A stretch of 64,000 bases of DNA, from positions 1-64,000 of the forward strand of contig NZ_JHVN01000001.1 in assembly GCF_000620165.1 (NCBI RefSeq), written 5' to 3'. Below, piece after piece: positions 45,939-56,007 of this stretch. The notes below the pieces were generated by a model. It was given only the letters and a program-made list of their open reading frames with translations. It was not told the DNA's origin and did no database searches. The translations under genes and the position numbers were made by a program. Source of the DNA: Anoxybacillus tepidamans PS2. GTDB taxonomy: Bacteria; Bacillota; Bacilli; Bacillales; Anoxybacillaceae. Positions within the stretch are counted from its first letter, which is position 1. Each line of letters starts with the position of its first letter.

Positions 45939-45965
45939 GCAAAAAAGAAGAAATAAAAACAAAGA

Positions 45966-45993
45966 GAAAGAGCCTTGAAACATAGGCTCTTTT
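45966..45993 (-). terminator. Terminator of the His/Tyr/Pro-rich gene
   Basis: AAAGAGCCT and AGGCTCTTT pair on the minus strand, followed by a T-rich run. Confidence 0.75.
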
Positions 45994-46005
45994 CCAATAA
46001 CGTTT

Positions 46006-46182
46006 TTAATATCCCCCGTACGGGTAACCGCCGTACCCAAATGGCGAATAGTAAGGGTAGTGATGGTGATGGTAATACGGGTAATGCGGATAGTAAGGGT
46101 AAGGGTAATGATGATGGTGATGGTAATACGGATAATAACCTCCGAACATCGATTGAGGGCCGTATGGCCATTGTCTATCCAT
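46006..46182 (-). CDS. His/Tyr/Pro-rich small protein, 58 residues (possible spore coat component)
   Basis: It starts MDRQWPYGPQSMFGGYYPYY, continues with HHHHHYPYPYYPHYPYYHHH and ends HYPYYSPFGYGGYPYGGY. AAGGAGGA lies 5-6 nt before ATG 46182 and a terminator follows. Tyrosine makes up more than a third of it and histidine about a sixth. Such proteins are typical of cross-linked spore coats or of metal binding, but I know no exact homolog. A CATACACT box at 46241-46248 (minus strand) fits a sigmaE -10 sequence, which would support a coat role; the -35 is unclear. Confidence 0.7.
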   Translation of the reverse strand: MDRQWPYGPQSMFGGYYPYYHHHHHYPYPYYPHYPYYHHHHYPYYSPFGYGGYPYGGY

Positions 46183-46511
46183 AAAAATTCCTCCTTATAT
46201 CTTTCCGTTTTCGCTATACAGGATATGTGCGGAGGAAAAAAGTGTATGGGCAAAAGCCTAAATTTCCTTATATTTAACATATCTATCGAAAAGTCTCCCA
46301 CCTAGAAACGACGTATAGGCGAAAGAAGTTCATATGCCTTAAAACTTCATATATGCACAACGTTCAAACTTTCAAAGAATCATCAATAGTGATGCTGTAT
46401 CCGTTTTCGCCAAAAATGAGCAACGGCGCCTCTCCACCGCCATAAAGCGGCACATACATAACAGCGACCCCTCATTGACACAATAAGAAAGATGCAAGGA
46501 GGGAGTTTACA
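46183..46511. other. Intergenic region with element F and a possible 31-residue frame
   Basis: Besides element F it holds a minus-strand frame at 46364-46459 (MYVPLYGGGEAPLLIFGENG, then YSITIDDSLKV) with GAGGGG 8 nt before its ATG. It may be a small gene or the end of a decayed one; nothing else is recognised. Confidence 0.3.
46273..46333 (-). repeat. Palindromic element copy F (diverged)
   Basis: It keeps TTTAACATATCTA, GAAAAGTCTCCCACCT and a final GTTCAT, but the second arm has drifted (TATAGGCGAAAG), so the hairpin is weak. It lies at the left border of the accessory block 45.8-56.4 kb. Confidence 0.65.
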
Positions 46512-47852
46512 ATGAGCTGTGCCGAAAACAAAACAGGGAAAGGAAATATGAAGTGGTGGCAATTATCGTTATTTGGCGTTGGATGCACGATCGGAACAGG
46601 CTTTTTTCTTGGATCAAGCATCGCCATTAAAACCGGAGGACCTTCTGTTCTACTCGCTTTTATACTCGCGGCGCTGGGAACTTATTTCGTGTTTGACGTT
46701 CTCGCCAAAATGACCGCCCAAGACCCGCAGGAAGGGGCATTCCGCACGTATGCGAAAAAAGCTTACGGAAGATGGGCAGGGTTTAGCAGCGGTTGGACAT
46801 ACTGGTGCTCCGAAATGCTGATCATGGGAAGTCAAATGACCGCATTATCGATTTTTTCCCGCTTTTGCTTTCCCCATATTCCGCTCTGGGTGTTTGCGAC
46901 AGGGTATGCGATCCTCGGTTTAGCTGTCCTGCTCATTGGCGTAAAATGGCTGAACCGTTTGGAAAATACGTTTGCGATTTTAAAAATTGCAGCAATACTC
47001 ATGTTCATTGTTATTGCCGCCTCTTCATTGTTTGGCTTTCTTGGCGGAAACCGCCGGATCGTCTTTCCTGACACTACAAATGCCTTTTTCCCAAACGGGG
47101 TAAAAGGGCTTTGGTCTTCCCTTATTTATGCGTTTTATGGATTTGGCGGAATCGAAGTGCTTGCTTTAATGGCAACCCGCTTGCGCGATCCGAAAGAAGC
47201 GCCAAAATCCGGAAAAGTGATGTTATCTGTGCTCACCACTATTTATGTTCTTTCCATCGGCCTCGCTGTCATGATGGTTTCTTGGCGGCAATTTAATGCA
47301 AAAGAAAGCCCTTTTGTCGTTGCATTGAGCCGATACGATTTGCCATTCATCCCCCATCTTTTTAATGCCATTTTAATCATTGCCGGCTTTTCTACAATGG
47401 CCGCTTCGTTGTTTGCGGTGACAAGCATATTAGTTACGCTGGCCGAAGATGGAGATGCTCCCAAAGTTTTTACAAAACGCGGCAAATTAAAAGTTCCCCT
47501 CCCCGCTCTCGGACTAACAGTAGGAGGGCTTGCGCTATCGATTGTAATGGCTTTGATTATGCCTAGCCGCATTTATGAATATATTACAACAGCTGCGGGA
47601 CTTATGCTCCTTTATAACTGGTTATTTATCGTTGTCTTTTCTCCTCGTTTGATTGAACTCAGCACGTTTGGCCAATGGAAACGTATCAGCGCGATTGCTC
47701 TTATTATGCTAGCTGTCAGCGGAACTTTGCTAACGAAAGAGTTGCGTCCTGGGTTTTTCGTCAGTCTATCCTTTGTCGCTATTATTGCGTTGGTTACCTT
47801 CGTCATCATGCGCCCTATTTGGATTCGAAGACGCGCGATAAACCCGCAATAA
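46512..47852 (+). CDS. APC-family amino acid permease
   Basis: The protein has 446 residues with about 12 membrane helices. The N-terminal helix 1 motif VGCTIGTGFFLGSSIAIKTG is the substrate-binding GTG/GSG region of APC transporters; YAFYGFGGIEVLALMA is the helix 6 region. The amino acid transported cannot be told. SD GGAGGG is 7 nt upstream. Confidence 0.88.
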   Translation: MSCAENKTGKGNMKWWQLSLFGVGCTIGTGFFLGSSIAIKTGGPSVLLAFILAALGTYFVFDVLAKMTAQDPQEGAFRTYAKKAYGRWAGFSSGWTYWCSEMLIMGSQMTALSIFSRFCFPHIPLWVFATGYAILGLAVLLIGVKWLNRLENTFAILKIAAILMFIVIAASSLFGFLGGNRRIVFPDTTNAFFPNGVKGLWSSLIYAFYGFGGIEVLALMATRLRDPKEAPKSGKVMLSVLTTIYVLSIGLAVMMVSWRQFNAKESPFVVALSRYDLPFIPHLFNAILIIAGFSTMAASLFAVTSILVTLAEDGDAPKVFTKRGKLKVPLPALGLTVGGLALSIVMALIMPSRIYEYITTAAGLMLLYNWLFIVVFSPRLIELSTFGQWKRISAIALIMLAVSGTLLTKELRPGFFVSLSFVAIIALVTFVIMRPIWIRRRAINPQ

Positions 47853-47861
47853 CGCATAAAT

Positions 47862-47893
47862 GAACCGCTTCGCTACAAGCAAAGCGGTTTTAT
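47862..47893. terminator. Terminator between permease and LysE genes
   Basis: ACCGCTT and AAAGCGGT pair with a following TTTTAT; convergent genes lie on both sides. Confidence 0.75.
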
Positions 47894-47899
47894 GTATTC

Positions 47900-48526
47900 T
47901 TACAAGAATATCGTTTTGATTCCTTGAAAGCCAAAATAAACGCCAAATACGACAAGCGACAAACCTGAAAGAAGAGAAATGACCGAAAGAACCCGGGCGG
48001 TCAAATATCGACGGAACGTGCTTGCAATAGCGGCCATTGTCACATCCCATAGCAATAAGCCGGTAAAAATGGCGGAACTGTATACGATTAACTGCCGCTC
48101 GTCATAGGCGGCCGCCGCCTCCGCTAACACCGACCCGTATATGCCGAGCCAAAATAAAATCGATAAAGGATTTAATAATGACATAAAAAAACCGGACACA
48201 AAAGATTTCAGCATCGATTCTTTGCTTCTAGCGTTGTTAATAACGATGTTTCCCGCGTTTAAAAGGCTCTCTACCCCTGTATAGATCAGCACAAAACTGC
48301 CAAACAGCCATAAAAAGGTTTTGACAAGCGGCGTATTGATAAAACGCACAACTCCTAAATAAACAATGAACATATAAATCGCATCGGCCACGACCGCCCC
48401 GACTCCAACGAGCCATGCATAAAAAAATCCCGATTTAATCCCCTTATCGAGCTGGGCGGCATTAATTGGTCCAATAGGTGCTGCTAGCGATAACCCTAAA
48501 AAGACATAACTTAAAAACGCACTCAT
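47900..48526 (-). CDS. LysE/RhtB-family exporter
   Basis: The protein has 208 residues with five to six hydrophobic helices; AAPIGPINAAQLDKGIKSGF is the conserved N-terminal motif of LysE-type amino acid exporters. The start MSAFLSYVFLG at 48526 follows GGGGGATT. Convergent with the permease. Confidence 0.87.
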   Translation of the reverse strand: MSAFLSYVFLGLSLAAPIGPINAAQLDKGIKSGFFYAWLVGVGAVVADAIYMFIVYLGVVRFINTPLVKTFLWLFGSFVLIYTGVESLLNAGNIVINNARSKESMLKSFVSGFFMSLLNPLSILFWLGIYGSVLAEAAAAYDERQLIVYSSAIFTGLLLWDVTMAAIASTFRRYLTARVLSVISLLSGLSLVVFGVYFGFQGIKTIFL

Positions 48527-48718
48527 TTCAATCCCCCGCCAAATCATAATTCATAAAGCTTGTCATGACATTGTATTCATCTGAGCGCGCTTGTACAACC
48601 GAACTTAAAAATTTATAATCGTTTTTCGGTAAACAACACCGACAACGCAGCGGTGAATAATAAACGATATATTAATGCATTTTATAAGTAATGACGATGC
48701 AAGGAGGCAAATAAATAA

Positions 48719-48973
48719 ATGACTCATCACAATCAATTGCAAGAGGCTTTAGAAACAGTGCGGCAAGCTCGTGAGGCGGTCGAATATGCGCAGACGAACA
48801 TGAACTCGCAAAATTTCCAAAAAGCCGAGCAGCGGCTGCAACTGGCTGAGGCGCGCGTGCTAAATGCCCGCGCTTATTTGGAAGAGTTTAGCGAAGAACA
48901 AAGCTTGCAGTTACATCGGGCAGAAGAATTGCTTGTGCATTTGCGCAACGCTCAGCAATCGATTCAACAATAA
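48719..48973 (+). CDS. Small helical protein (DUF2564-like), 84 residues
   Basis: The sequence is a helical, Gln/Glu/Ala-rich coiled coil (LETVRQAREAVEYAQTNMNS ... LQLHRAEELLVHLRNAQQSI). AAGGAGG lies upstream. The DUF2564 resemblance is tentative; function unknown. Confidence 0.7.
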   Translation: MTHHNQLQEALETVRQAREAVEYAQTNMNSQNFQKAEQRLQLAEARVLNARAYLEEFSEEQSLQLHRAEELLVHLRNAQQSIQQ

Positions 48974-49112
48974 GTTCGTACAGAGGGGCCCATTGCTTTT
49001 CGCATCCGGCAGCCTGCCGTCTAGCGGCTGCCATTTGTATTTTTTCACCTTTTTTATACATACCTAGTTTATAATGGATTTTAGATTCATAATAAAACGA
49101 GGAGGAATGACG

Positions 49113-49571
49113 ATGTTTACAGTTCGGCCAATCGCCTATGTTTCCAATCAGCGGCAAACTATCGAGGATGACTATTGGGGAAATGTTCAATCAGTGATTG
49201 AACTTACAAACGAATTCGATGAGGAATGTCTTGCAGGAATTGAAGAATTTTCTCATCTCGAAGTGATTTTTTATTTTGATAGAGTAAAAGACGACGCTAT
49301 TCAATATAAAGCAAGACATCCCCGCAATAACCCTCATTACCCGAAAGTGGGCATATTCGCCCAACGCGCCAAAAACCGGCCGAATAAACTAGGATTGACA
49401 ACAGTCAAGCTTATAAAGCGGCAAGGAAAAAAATTATACGTGCAAGGATTGGATGCCATTGACGGTACGCCGGTTCTCGACATTAAGCCGACCATGAAAG
49501 AATTTTTACCCCCTGAAGAAGTGAAACAGCCGGCTTGGACGACAGATATAATGAAACATTATTGGAAGTGA
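49113..49571 (+). CDS. TrmO-like (TsaA/UPF0066) tRNA methyltransferase
   Basis: The protein has 152 residues. FTVRPIAYVSNQRQTIEDDY, FSHLEVIFYFDRV and the ARHPRNNPHYPKVGIFAQRA / RPNKLGLTTVKLI segments are typical of the VirR/TrmO fold; TrmO methylates N6-threonylcarbamoyladenosine at tRNA position 37. The start at 49113 has GAGGAGGA 6 nt upstream. Some family members have other roles. Confidence 0.75.
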   Translation: MFTVRPIAYVSNQRQTIEDDYWGNVQSVIELTNEFDEECLAGIEEFSHLEVIFYFDRVKDDAIQYKARHPRNNPHYPKVGIFAQRAKNRPNKLGLTTVKLIKRQGKKLYVQGLDAIDGTPVLDIKPTMKEFLPPEEVKQPAWTTDIMKHYWK

Positions 49572-49671
49572 TCGTTCCTACTCTCGCAACTATTCATGAA
49601 AAAATGAGTCTAATATTCTAGCATCATGTCTATAATAATACTAAAACAAAAATAGGGGGCTCTATGCGGAC

Positions 49672-50004
49672 ATGATGCTTTATGATATCCGTAATCGCTT
49701 ATACTACAAAGTGATGAATACGGCAAAGCCAAAAATGACCGTGTCACAACAAGGAAGATCGTGGGGATATGTCATTAAAACATTAAATGGAGAGGCAACG
49801 AAATTTTGGATTGATTTTATGCGGGGACGCTATATGTACTTTCAGTACGGCGGAAAATGGTACCGTGTTCAATATTTGCAGTCCAACTATAAGAGAAACA
49901 ATCACGATGCATGCCAAGAGTTAATGATCGATTTAACCGTCGATGGTCAAGAGCTCAAACTTGTAAAAGGAAATATTGAAAAAATGCCGCTTTTGGCAAT
50001 GTAG
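49672..50004 (+). CDS. Hypothetical protein, 110 residues
   Basis: A basic, Tyr-rich soluble protein (FWIDFMRGRYMYFQYGGKWY RVQYLQ region). Not recognised. The ribosome site is unclear: GGGGGC lies 16 nt before the ATG pair at 49672/49675. Same direction as its neighbours. Confidence 0.55.
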   Translation: MMLYDIRNRLYYKVMNTAKPKMTVSQQGRSWGYVIKTLNGEATKFWIDFMRGRYMYFQYGGKWYRVQYLQSNYKRNNHDACQELMIDLTVDGQELKLVKGNIEKMPLLAM

Positions 50005-50082
50005 CTTGCAAAAAGCTCTAATCCATCCATAAACGCTCAATGTGAAAAATGGACATAATAAAAACAGAAAGGAGCGTTTTTT

Positions 50083-50469
50083 ATGGATGACAATATTATT
50101 GAATTGAAGCACCCTTCATTAGAGCAGGAAATCAAACAGGTGGTGGAGGGAATACGCTTTACGAAAAATTTTCGTTCGGCTACAGCCGAAGAGTGGTATG
50201 TGTTTATTCCGAACTTCCAAGATCCTCGCACAAAAGGAGCGGCGGGAAAAGCGATCATCCATTATGACTTGTACGGAAACCGAGATGTATTTATCAATAC
50301 CACCATTATTTATGATGATCCGGCGCTGCATGAACGGAATATGAGCCCATTTGTATACGCCATATCAGATGAAGTGGTGAATCGGCTCGTTGGCTATGCC
50401 GATACATTGCTTTCGGTTCATGCCGGAGAAAATTCTTACGATGCCGAATACGTTCAGCCCCAGCCTTGA
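50083..50469 (+). CDS. Hypothetical protein, 128 residues
   Basis: Soluble, acidic, beginning MDDNIIELKHPSLEQEIKQV after AGAAAGGAGCG. Not recognised. A long hairpin follows it. Confidence 0.65.
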   Translation: MDDNIIELKHPSLEQEIKQVVEGIRFTKNFRSATAEEWYVFIPNFQDPRTKGAAGKAIIHYDLYGNRDVFINTTIIYDDPALHERNMSPFVYAISDEVVNRLVGYADTLLSVHAGENSYDAEYVQPQP

Positions 50470-50563
50470 TGCTGATCGAGCACCATCTTATCAAGCAGAT
50501 TGCGGCTATCATTTTCAATCGGTTGAAGTACGTATCATCTAGACCCCCCAGATACATAACAAA

Positions 50564-50619
50564 AAACCGAACAACCATAGGCGGGGATACCAATGAGCCC
50601 ACCTATGGTTGTTTGGTTT
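50564..50619. terminator. Terminator between the 128-residue gene and dltD
   Basis: AAACCGAACAACCATAGG and CCTATGGTTGTTTGGTTT form a long stem between convergent genes. Confidence 0.7.
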
Positions 50620-50699
50620 CTGAAATGAATAGCGACATCCATCGCCGTCTGCGCCAAAAACGCAAAGGTGCTTTGTCAAATGTCGTTCGCTTTCAGCAA

Positions 50700-51884
50700 T
50701 CATTCCTGTTTTACAAATTCGATAATCGCCTTATCAATCGGCAGCCAGCCTTTATAACCTAAATGCATCGAGTCTTTTAAAAAGTACGGGTCATATTCAT
50801 GGTTGCTTAAATCAAGCACCGGAAATCCCTCTTTTTCAATTTGCTTTTTGATCTTTTGATAGTAGCCGTTGCGCTCGCTTTTGCTTAATCCCATGTAGTC
50901 GTACCAATAGCCGTTGACAGGTACAGAGACAAACAACGGCTTCGCTTTCGCCTCTTTTAATACATCGAGCACCATTTGAAAATCATGATATTCAGGGGAC
51001 ACAAGCAGCCCGGAATTTTTGCGAAATCCTTTCAATTCAGCAATTTTTGGCTTAATTCTTTTGTTGTAATAAAAATCGTCAATGTAAAAACGATTATTCG
51101 TGCTTCTTGACTTTGCCATTTCCTCCGCATTTTTCTCCAGCTCGTCCCACGTTTTATTTTTAATCAAGGACGGCTTCGGATGCAGTCTAGTTAGCGGAAT
51201 ATCTAAAATCGAATGCAGCAAGTCGCGCTTTTCTAATACTTTCATAAAGAGAAAGGCGAATGGCTTGACGATATTGGCCTTCATTTGTGTTTTCTCGTCA
51301 TGATGAATCTTCGCTTCTAACAATGTTTTTAACATGGCATCATTTCTTACAACGTCGAATGTTAATAGACGTTTCGCGCCTTCTAGTTGCAGTTTTTCGC
51401 TCACCTTCGGCTGGAGCGCAAACCGGTACGCCTGCAATGTTGAAAAATTGGCGCCGAACGATGCTTGCGTCGCCCCTTCCCGATAAAACCATTGCGGGGA
51501 GAGGATAAATAAAAGCTTTTTATTTTTCAATCCGTCCTTTTGGTCGGCAAAATTTAAAAAATGAACAAAAGATTGCGTTCCCCCTCTTCCGACGAGAAAA
51601 GGGGTGACGCCGATCGAGTTGACTTTAAAGTAGTTGGACGGATGAAACGTATCAAGCCGCGACAATTCCGATGAACCATAGATCGGCAAATATTTAGGGC
51701 TCTCGAGCATTTTCTTTTGGATCATTTCTCCTTGAAACATTTCAAAATCCAGGTCTACTGCCGCCTCTTCCACCTTTTTATCTCCGACCATCGGCAACAG
51801 ATATCGGTTCGGTATGAGAATGATGAAACAAAAAAGTAAAACAGCCGCTACGAGCGGGCTGAATGACGGTCGTTTCATGCCCAA
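50700..51884 (-). CDS. dltD: D-alanyl transfer protein DltD
   Basis: The protein has 394 residues: an N-terminal membrane anchor ([16 protein letters not shown]) and an extracellular SGNH-like domain with catalytic-site [10 protein letters not shown] and [10 protein letters not shown]. It completes transfer of D-alanine to teichoic acids. It overlaps dltC by 10 nt. Confidence 0.95.
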   Translation of the reverse strand: MGMKRPSFSPLVAAVLLFCFIILIPNRYLLPMVGDKKVEEAAVDLDFEMFQGEMIQKKMLESPKYLPIYGSSELSRLDTFHPSNYFKVNSIGVTPFLVGRGGTQSFVHFLNFADQKDGLKNKKLLFILSPQWFYREGATQASFGANFSTLQAYRFALQPKVSEKLQLEGAKRLLTFDVVRNDAMLKTLLEAKIHHDEKTQMKANIVKPFAFLFMKVLEKRDLLHSILDIPLTRLHPKPSLIKNKTWDELEKNAEEMAKSRSTNNRFYIDDFYYNKRIKPKIAELKGFRKNSGLLVSPEYHDFQMVLDVLKEAKAKPLFVSVPVNGYWYDYMGLSKSERNGYYQKIKKQIEKEGFPVLDLSNHEYDPYFLKDSMHLGYKGWLPIDKAIIEFVKQE

Positions 51885-52111
51885 TTCTCCAATATGGAAA
51901 TAATTTTATTCGGAGTAGACCACTGCTCCCGATCAAATTCGGAGATGCCTACATGAATCCCTAGCTTTTCTTCAATCCCGACTAATAAGGATACGGTTCC
52001 AAACGAATCGAGCAACCCTTCCTCGAACAGCTCGATGTCTAAATTCTCTTTTACTACATCTGTTTGGCAAATCTCTTCTAATAATTCAAGAACGGTATTT
52101 TTTACATTCAT
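51875..52111 (-). CDS. dltC: D-alanyl carrier protein DltC
   Basis: The protein has 78 residues, an acyl-carrier fold. The phosphopantetheine serine is in [15 protein letters not shown]. The ATG at 52111 follows GGAGGAA. Confidence 0.96.
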   Translation of the reverse strand: MNVKNTVLELLEEICQTDVVKENLDIELFEEGLLDSFGTVSLLVGIEEKLGIHVGISEFDREQWSTPNKIISILENWA

Positions 52112-52136
52112 TGTCTGTTCCTCCATCACGTTTTTT

Positions 52137-53285
52137 CTAGAATAATCGGCCTGAGAAAATTAAAAAGCCGAAACATACCGCATGAAAAGTAATGATTATA
52201 GAAATGATAGCAGTAATCTTATTTTTCTTCCAAAATTGCAGCTGTTTATTCTTTCTTTCAAAATAATCAAAGGAAATAATGAGCGCCGCATGATAGAGTC
52301 CGTAGACAATATAATGAAGCGCGATTCCATGCCAAATTCCCATTAGCAAAAATAATAAAAAATATCCCATATAAGAGACAGCGTAGCGGTTTTTGATCCA
52401 TTTTTTCTTTGTCATAAATAAGACAAACCGCATATACACATAATCTCTAAACCAAAACGACAGCGACATATGCCATCGGTTCCAGAAATCTTTTATGTTT
52501 CTGCTGATAAACGGAAGATTAAAGTTTTCCGGGGTTTTAATTCCCATCATGTAGCTTACCCCAATGGCGAATGCGCTATATCCGGCGAAATCGAAAAATA
52601 AATACAAACTGTAGGCATACATATAAATAAATGTGGCAAGAGGCGTATGGCCTTGAATAAACGGCGTTTCTATCACTCGATCATTGATCACATAAGCGAT
52701 GATGAACTTATATAAAAAGCCTAAAAAGATTTTATTTATACCTTGATATAAAAGAAGGCGATACTCTTCCTTTGTCGGAATCGTCTCCATATCTTTTTTA
52801 AATCGCTTAAAGCGGTCAATCGGTCCAGATGAAATGGTTGGAAAAAATAATAGAAACGCTAATTGTTCCTTAAGCGCCAACGTTTTGAGCGCCCCATCGC
52901 GAAGATCGATCAGCATTTGCACCGATTTAAAGGTCAAATACGAAATGCCTAAAAATCCGATCAAATTGGTCAGCTCAAACAACGGCAGCATTTTCGTAAC
53001 AAACAAAGGCATAATCGAAAGCAAAATAGCAATGTAAAACACATAACTTTCGTTTTTTTCTTTCCGATAAGACACGTACCATTGAACTAGTATGCTTTGC
53101 CAGACAATATACACAATGAACGAAAGCAATTGATGGATGTCAGATACAAAGACTAAAAGGAGGATCACCAAATGAACAAATGAATAATAGATGATGCTCC
53201 TTTTTTCTTTATATCCGAGCACAATAATAGGAATCAATAAAATGCCTAGAATAAAGAAAAAGTAAAACGACGAATACGGTATCAT
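52137..53285 (-). CDS. dltB: D-alanyl transferase DltB (MBOAT)
   Basis: The protein has 382 residues with about 10 or more membrane helices. The MBOAT signature with catalytic His is in [33 protein letters not shown] is the second conserved loop. It moves D-Ala from DltC across the membrane. Confidence 0.96.
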   Translation of the reverse strand: MIPYSSFYFFFILGILLIPIIVLGYKEKRSIIYYSFVHLVILLLVFVSDIHQLLSFIVYIVWQSILVQWYVSYRKEKNESYVFYIAILLSIMPLFVTKMLPLFELTNLIGFLGISYLTFKSVQMLIDLRDGALKTLALKEQLAFLLFFPTISSGPIDRFKRFKKDMETIPTKEEYRLLLYQGINKIFLGFLYKFIIAYVINDRVIETPFIQGHTPLATFIYMYAYSLYLFFDFAGYSAFAIGVSYMMGIKTPENFNLPFISRNIKDFWNRWHMSLSFWFRDYVYMRFVLFMTKKKWIKNRYAVSYMGYFLLFLLMGIWHGIALHYIVYGLYHAALIISFDYFERKNKQLQFWKKNKITAIISIIITFHAVCFGFLIFSGRLF

Positions 53286-54805
53286 ACTCCGACCTCATTT
53301 GCGATTTGTTTTCTGTCTGCTTTTCCGTTGTTGGTCATCGGCAACGAGGAGACATAGACAAATTTTTTCGGAATCATATACGCCGGCAATAGTTGTTGCA
53401 GCTCTTTCTTTAAATGCGCCGTCAATTGGTATTCTTTTTCAAACGAATGCGCCTTTGGCACCACGACCGCCATTAAATATTGGCATTTGTTATCTTTATA
53501 AATTGGAACAATAACGGCGCTTTCCACTAAAGAAAGCTTTCTTAACTGCACTTCGATTTCTTCTATTTCCATGCGATAGCCATTCAACTTAATTTGGAAA
53601 TCGAGCCTTCCGGCGCAAAAGAGCCACCCGTTTTTGATATAACCAACATCCCCTGTTTTATACGCAGGCTGATTACGGTAAAAGAAAAACGATTTTTGCG
53701 TTAACTCCTCGTTATTGAAATATCCTTTACTTACGCTTTTGCCCGCGATTACAATTTCTCCTTTTTCTCCTTCATTGAGTTCATTCCCCTTCTCATCAAT
53801 GATAAAAATCTCAACATCTTTTTTCGGGATTCCCACCGGCAATGAAGGATACTCATTTAAAATCTCGTCATTGATTTCTACGCTTGTTACTGCCACTGTC
53901 GCTTCCGTCGGGCCGTATGTGTTATAAATGACCGCGTTCGGAAATCGCGTTTTTAATTTACGTGCTGTTTCGTTCGGCAGCATTTCTCCGCAAAATAAAA
54001 ACGTTTCCATGTATGGCAGCATTTCCGCAGAAAATTGGGGATCCATTAAACACATTTCAACGAATGAAGGAGTTGAAGTCCAAACATGAATGTTCGATTT
54101 TCTTAAAGATTCAAATAGCTGCTTCGGATTAACAATTAAATCTTTCGAAATTGTCCATAGCGTTCCGCCTAAATACAGACAAGGGTACAAATCCATGACA
54201 GACAAATCAAACGAAAAAGGCGCTTGGTTTAAAAATCGTTGATTTTCCCTTAAACCAAAATCGGAAACCATCCAATCAATGAAACTTGTCAAATTGTTAT
54301 AAGTAATTTGTACGCCCTTTGGATTCCCGGTGCTGCCGGATGTATAAATAATATAGAAATTTTCATCATCTTTCACAAACTGCTCGCTAGACGGTTCTGC
54401 CCCTTTATATAAAGCAATCGCCTCATTGATATCATGATGGTCCATCACTATGAAACGACCATCCGATAACAAGCTCGTCGGAACGCTGCCCGGCGATAAA
54501 AATACCGTCGCACCCGAATCGTTAATAATTTTTTTAACTCTTTCTTCCGGAATGCTTGCATCAATAGGAATATACGCTCTTCCTGATTTCACCGCCGCCA
54601 AAAAACATACGAGCATTAGTGGCTCCATGTGCCCATATACAATAATAGGCGCCTTATTCTCGTTCATTTTTTCTGATATAAAAGCAGACAATGAATTTGA
54701 ATATTGTTCAAGCTCGCTATATGTCAATTGAGCTCCGTTGGAAATAACAGCGATAGCGTCTGGTTTAGATTGCGACCATTTTCTTATCTTGGCATATAGT
54801 TCCAT
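53282..54805 (-). CDS. dltA: D-alanine--DltC ligase DltA
   Basis: The protein has 507 residues, an adenylation enzyme: YTSGSTGNPKGVQIT, NTYGPTEATVAVT, YKTGDVGY and NGKADR lysine loop. It activates D-alanine with ATP and loads DltC. It overlaps dltB by 4 nt. Confidence 0.97.
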   Translation of the reverse strand: MELYAKIRKWSQSKPDAIAVISNGAQLTYSELEQYSNSLSAFISEKMNENKAPIIVYGHMEPLMLVCFLAAVKSGRAYIPIDASIPEERVKKIINDSGATVFLSPGSVPTSLLSDGRFIVMDHHDINEAIALYKGAEPSSEQFVKDDENFYIIYTSGSTGNPKGVQITYNNLTSFIDWMVSDFGLRENQRFLNQAPFSFDLSVMDLYPCLYLGGTLWTISKDLIVNPKQLFESLRKSNIHVWTSTPSFVEMCLMDPQFSAEMLPYMETFLFCGEMLPNETARKLKTRFPNAVIYNTYGPTEATVAVTSVEINDEILNEYPSLPVGIPKKDVEIFIIDEKGNELNEGEKGEIVIAGKSVSKGYFNNEELTQKSFFFYRNQPAYKTGDVGYIKNGWLFCAGRLDFQIKLNGYRMEIEEIEVQLRKLSLVESAVIVPIYKDNKCQYLMAVVVPKAHSFEKEYQLTAHLKKELQQLLPAYMIPKKFVYVSSLPMTNNGKADRKQIANEVGV

Positions 54806-54821
54806 ATCGATCCCCCCCTCT

Positions 54822-54980
54822 TTAAAACTCGTTGTAAATATAAGCGCTCGAATTCGTCATTTTAAATCCATAAATCATCAACAAGCCTAACAAAATAAGC
54901 AAATAATACATCATTCTAGCTATCCAATGCACATAGGGTAAGCCAAAAAATGCTTTAACCTTTTTAATGAAAACCCCCAT
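54822..54980 (-). CDS. dltX: DltX, teichoic acid D-alanylation protein
   Basis: The protein has 52 residues: basic start, one membrane helix (MYYLLILLGLLMIYGF) and conserved C-terminal SSAYIYNEF. It is the short first gene of dlt operons and is needed for D-alanylation. The ATG at 54980 follows GATAGGAGGAG. Confidence 0.9.
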   Translation of the reverse strand: MGVFIKKVKAFFGLPYVHWIARMMYYLLILLGLLMIYGFKMTNSSAYIYNEF

Positions 54981-55166
54981 CTTACTCCTCCTATCGCAAA
55001 AAAAATAATATATTAACATGAAAAATAAATTAAAATTGAAATAGAAGTTTATTCATTTCCTTATTTTTACATAAAATAGTGTTGAAATCACCATATTTGA
55101 ATATACCATGACTTTATCGAACTCAAAATACCCGATTTTTTTACAATTTTATCCGTCTAGATTCAT

Positions 55167-55205
55167 CAAAAAAACAGCCTCGCTCTTTTTTGCGGAAGCG
55201 AGACT
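55167..55205 (-). terminator. Second terminator upstream of dltX
   Basis: CTCGCTTCC and GAGCGAG (minus strand) form a hairpin followed by TGTTTTTTT. Confidence 0.7.
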
Positions 55206-55253
55206 ATTACCTTTTAATCTTTTTTCGCCTTATAATTCAGATGATAATTTGCA

Positions 55254-55308
55254 ATGAACCTTTCCCGCCCCTAATCCGTTTAGAAGTGGGAGATTTCTTG
55301 GTAAATAT
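55254..55308 (+). repeat. Palindromic element copy G (diverged)
   Basis: ATGAACCTTTCCCGCCC ... CCGTTTAGAAGTGGGAGATT then TTCTTGGTAAATA. The TGTTAAA end has decayed. It lies downstream of the CheW-like gene. Confidence 0.65.
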
Positions 55309-55346
55309 AAAAAAAGGATCAGCCGCTACAGAAGGCCGATCCTTTT
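55309..55346 (-). terminator. Terminator of the CheW-like gene
   Basis: AAAAGGATCGGCC and GGCTGATCCTTTT pair on the minus strand, followed by T-run. Confidence 0.85.
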
Positions 55347-55359
55347 CGCTACTCAATTA

Positions 55360-55812
55360 TTAATTGCTTATATGCTCCTGAACCTCTTTGATTCCTTCTA
55401 AACGCTCAAACAACACGTTCGGATCAATGAGCGTAATCAACCGCTCTGGCAAATTGGCTACACCGATAAAATAAGGCGTTTGCTGATAGGCGAGCATATT
55501 CACTTGCTTAATCATTTCCTCAGGAATATCAAGAATTTCTTTTGCCTCGCCTACAATAAAAGCCGCCGACAAGCTTGCCGTGCTGACAACAATGAGTCTC
55601 GTTTGATCGCTCTCGACATATGGGCGACGATATAAAATTTTCATCATATCTAGCGCCGGTACTAATTCGCCGCGAATGCGGACCACTCCAACCATATAGT
55701 CGGGCATTTGCGGAATAACAGTTGGCGTCATCATTTTTTCAATAGAAACAACATGCTCGACAGGAATGGCATATTGTTCATTGTCAAGCTGAAACACAAC
55801 TACTTTATTCAT
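55360..55812 (-). CDS. CheW-like chemotaxis coupling protein
   Basis: The protein has 150 residues with a CheW fold (VVFQLDNEQYAIPVEHVVSI; VGVVRIRGELVPALDMMKIL). CheW proteins couple receptors to the CheA kinase. No other chemotaxis gene is nearby, and no CheV receiver domain is attached. The start at 55812 follows GAAAGGG. Confidence 0.88.
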   Translation of the reverse strand: MNKVVVFQLDNEQYAIPVEHVVSIEKMMTPTVIPQMPDYMVGVVRIRGELVPALDMMKILYRRPYVESDQTRLIVVSTASLSAAFIVGEAKEILDIPEEMIKQVNMLAYQQTPYFIGVANLPERLITLIDPNVLFERLEGIKEVQEHISN

Positions 55813-56007
55813 TTCCCTTTCTCTCCTCGATAACACTATATGTATATCATACTATAAATTTCCCGAAATATAAACATTATGTATCATCTAAGACTCTTAA
55901 CATTGATAATAAAAAATTTTATAAGATGTGCTTTTAACTCTTTCACTTCTCTTTCTTTCTGCATTTACTATCATTGTAGTCCGAAACAGATAGGAGGTTA
56001 AACACAA

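Larger units (their letters stand above)
54981..55359. other. Intergenic region upstream of dltX
   Basis: AT-rich region holding two terminators and element G. A definite dlt promoter could not be chosen among several AT-rich candidates. No gene seen. Confidence 0.5.

Noticed and set aside
45921-46305. Long repetitive frames on both strands (Ile/Thr- or Val/Met/Arg-rich) at the His/Tyr-rich gene
   Set aside because: They are off-frame readings of the repetitive CAT/TAC/CCT codons of the 58-residue gene.
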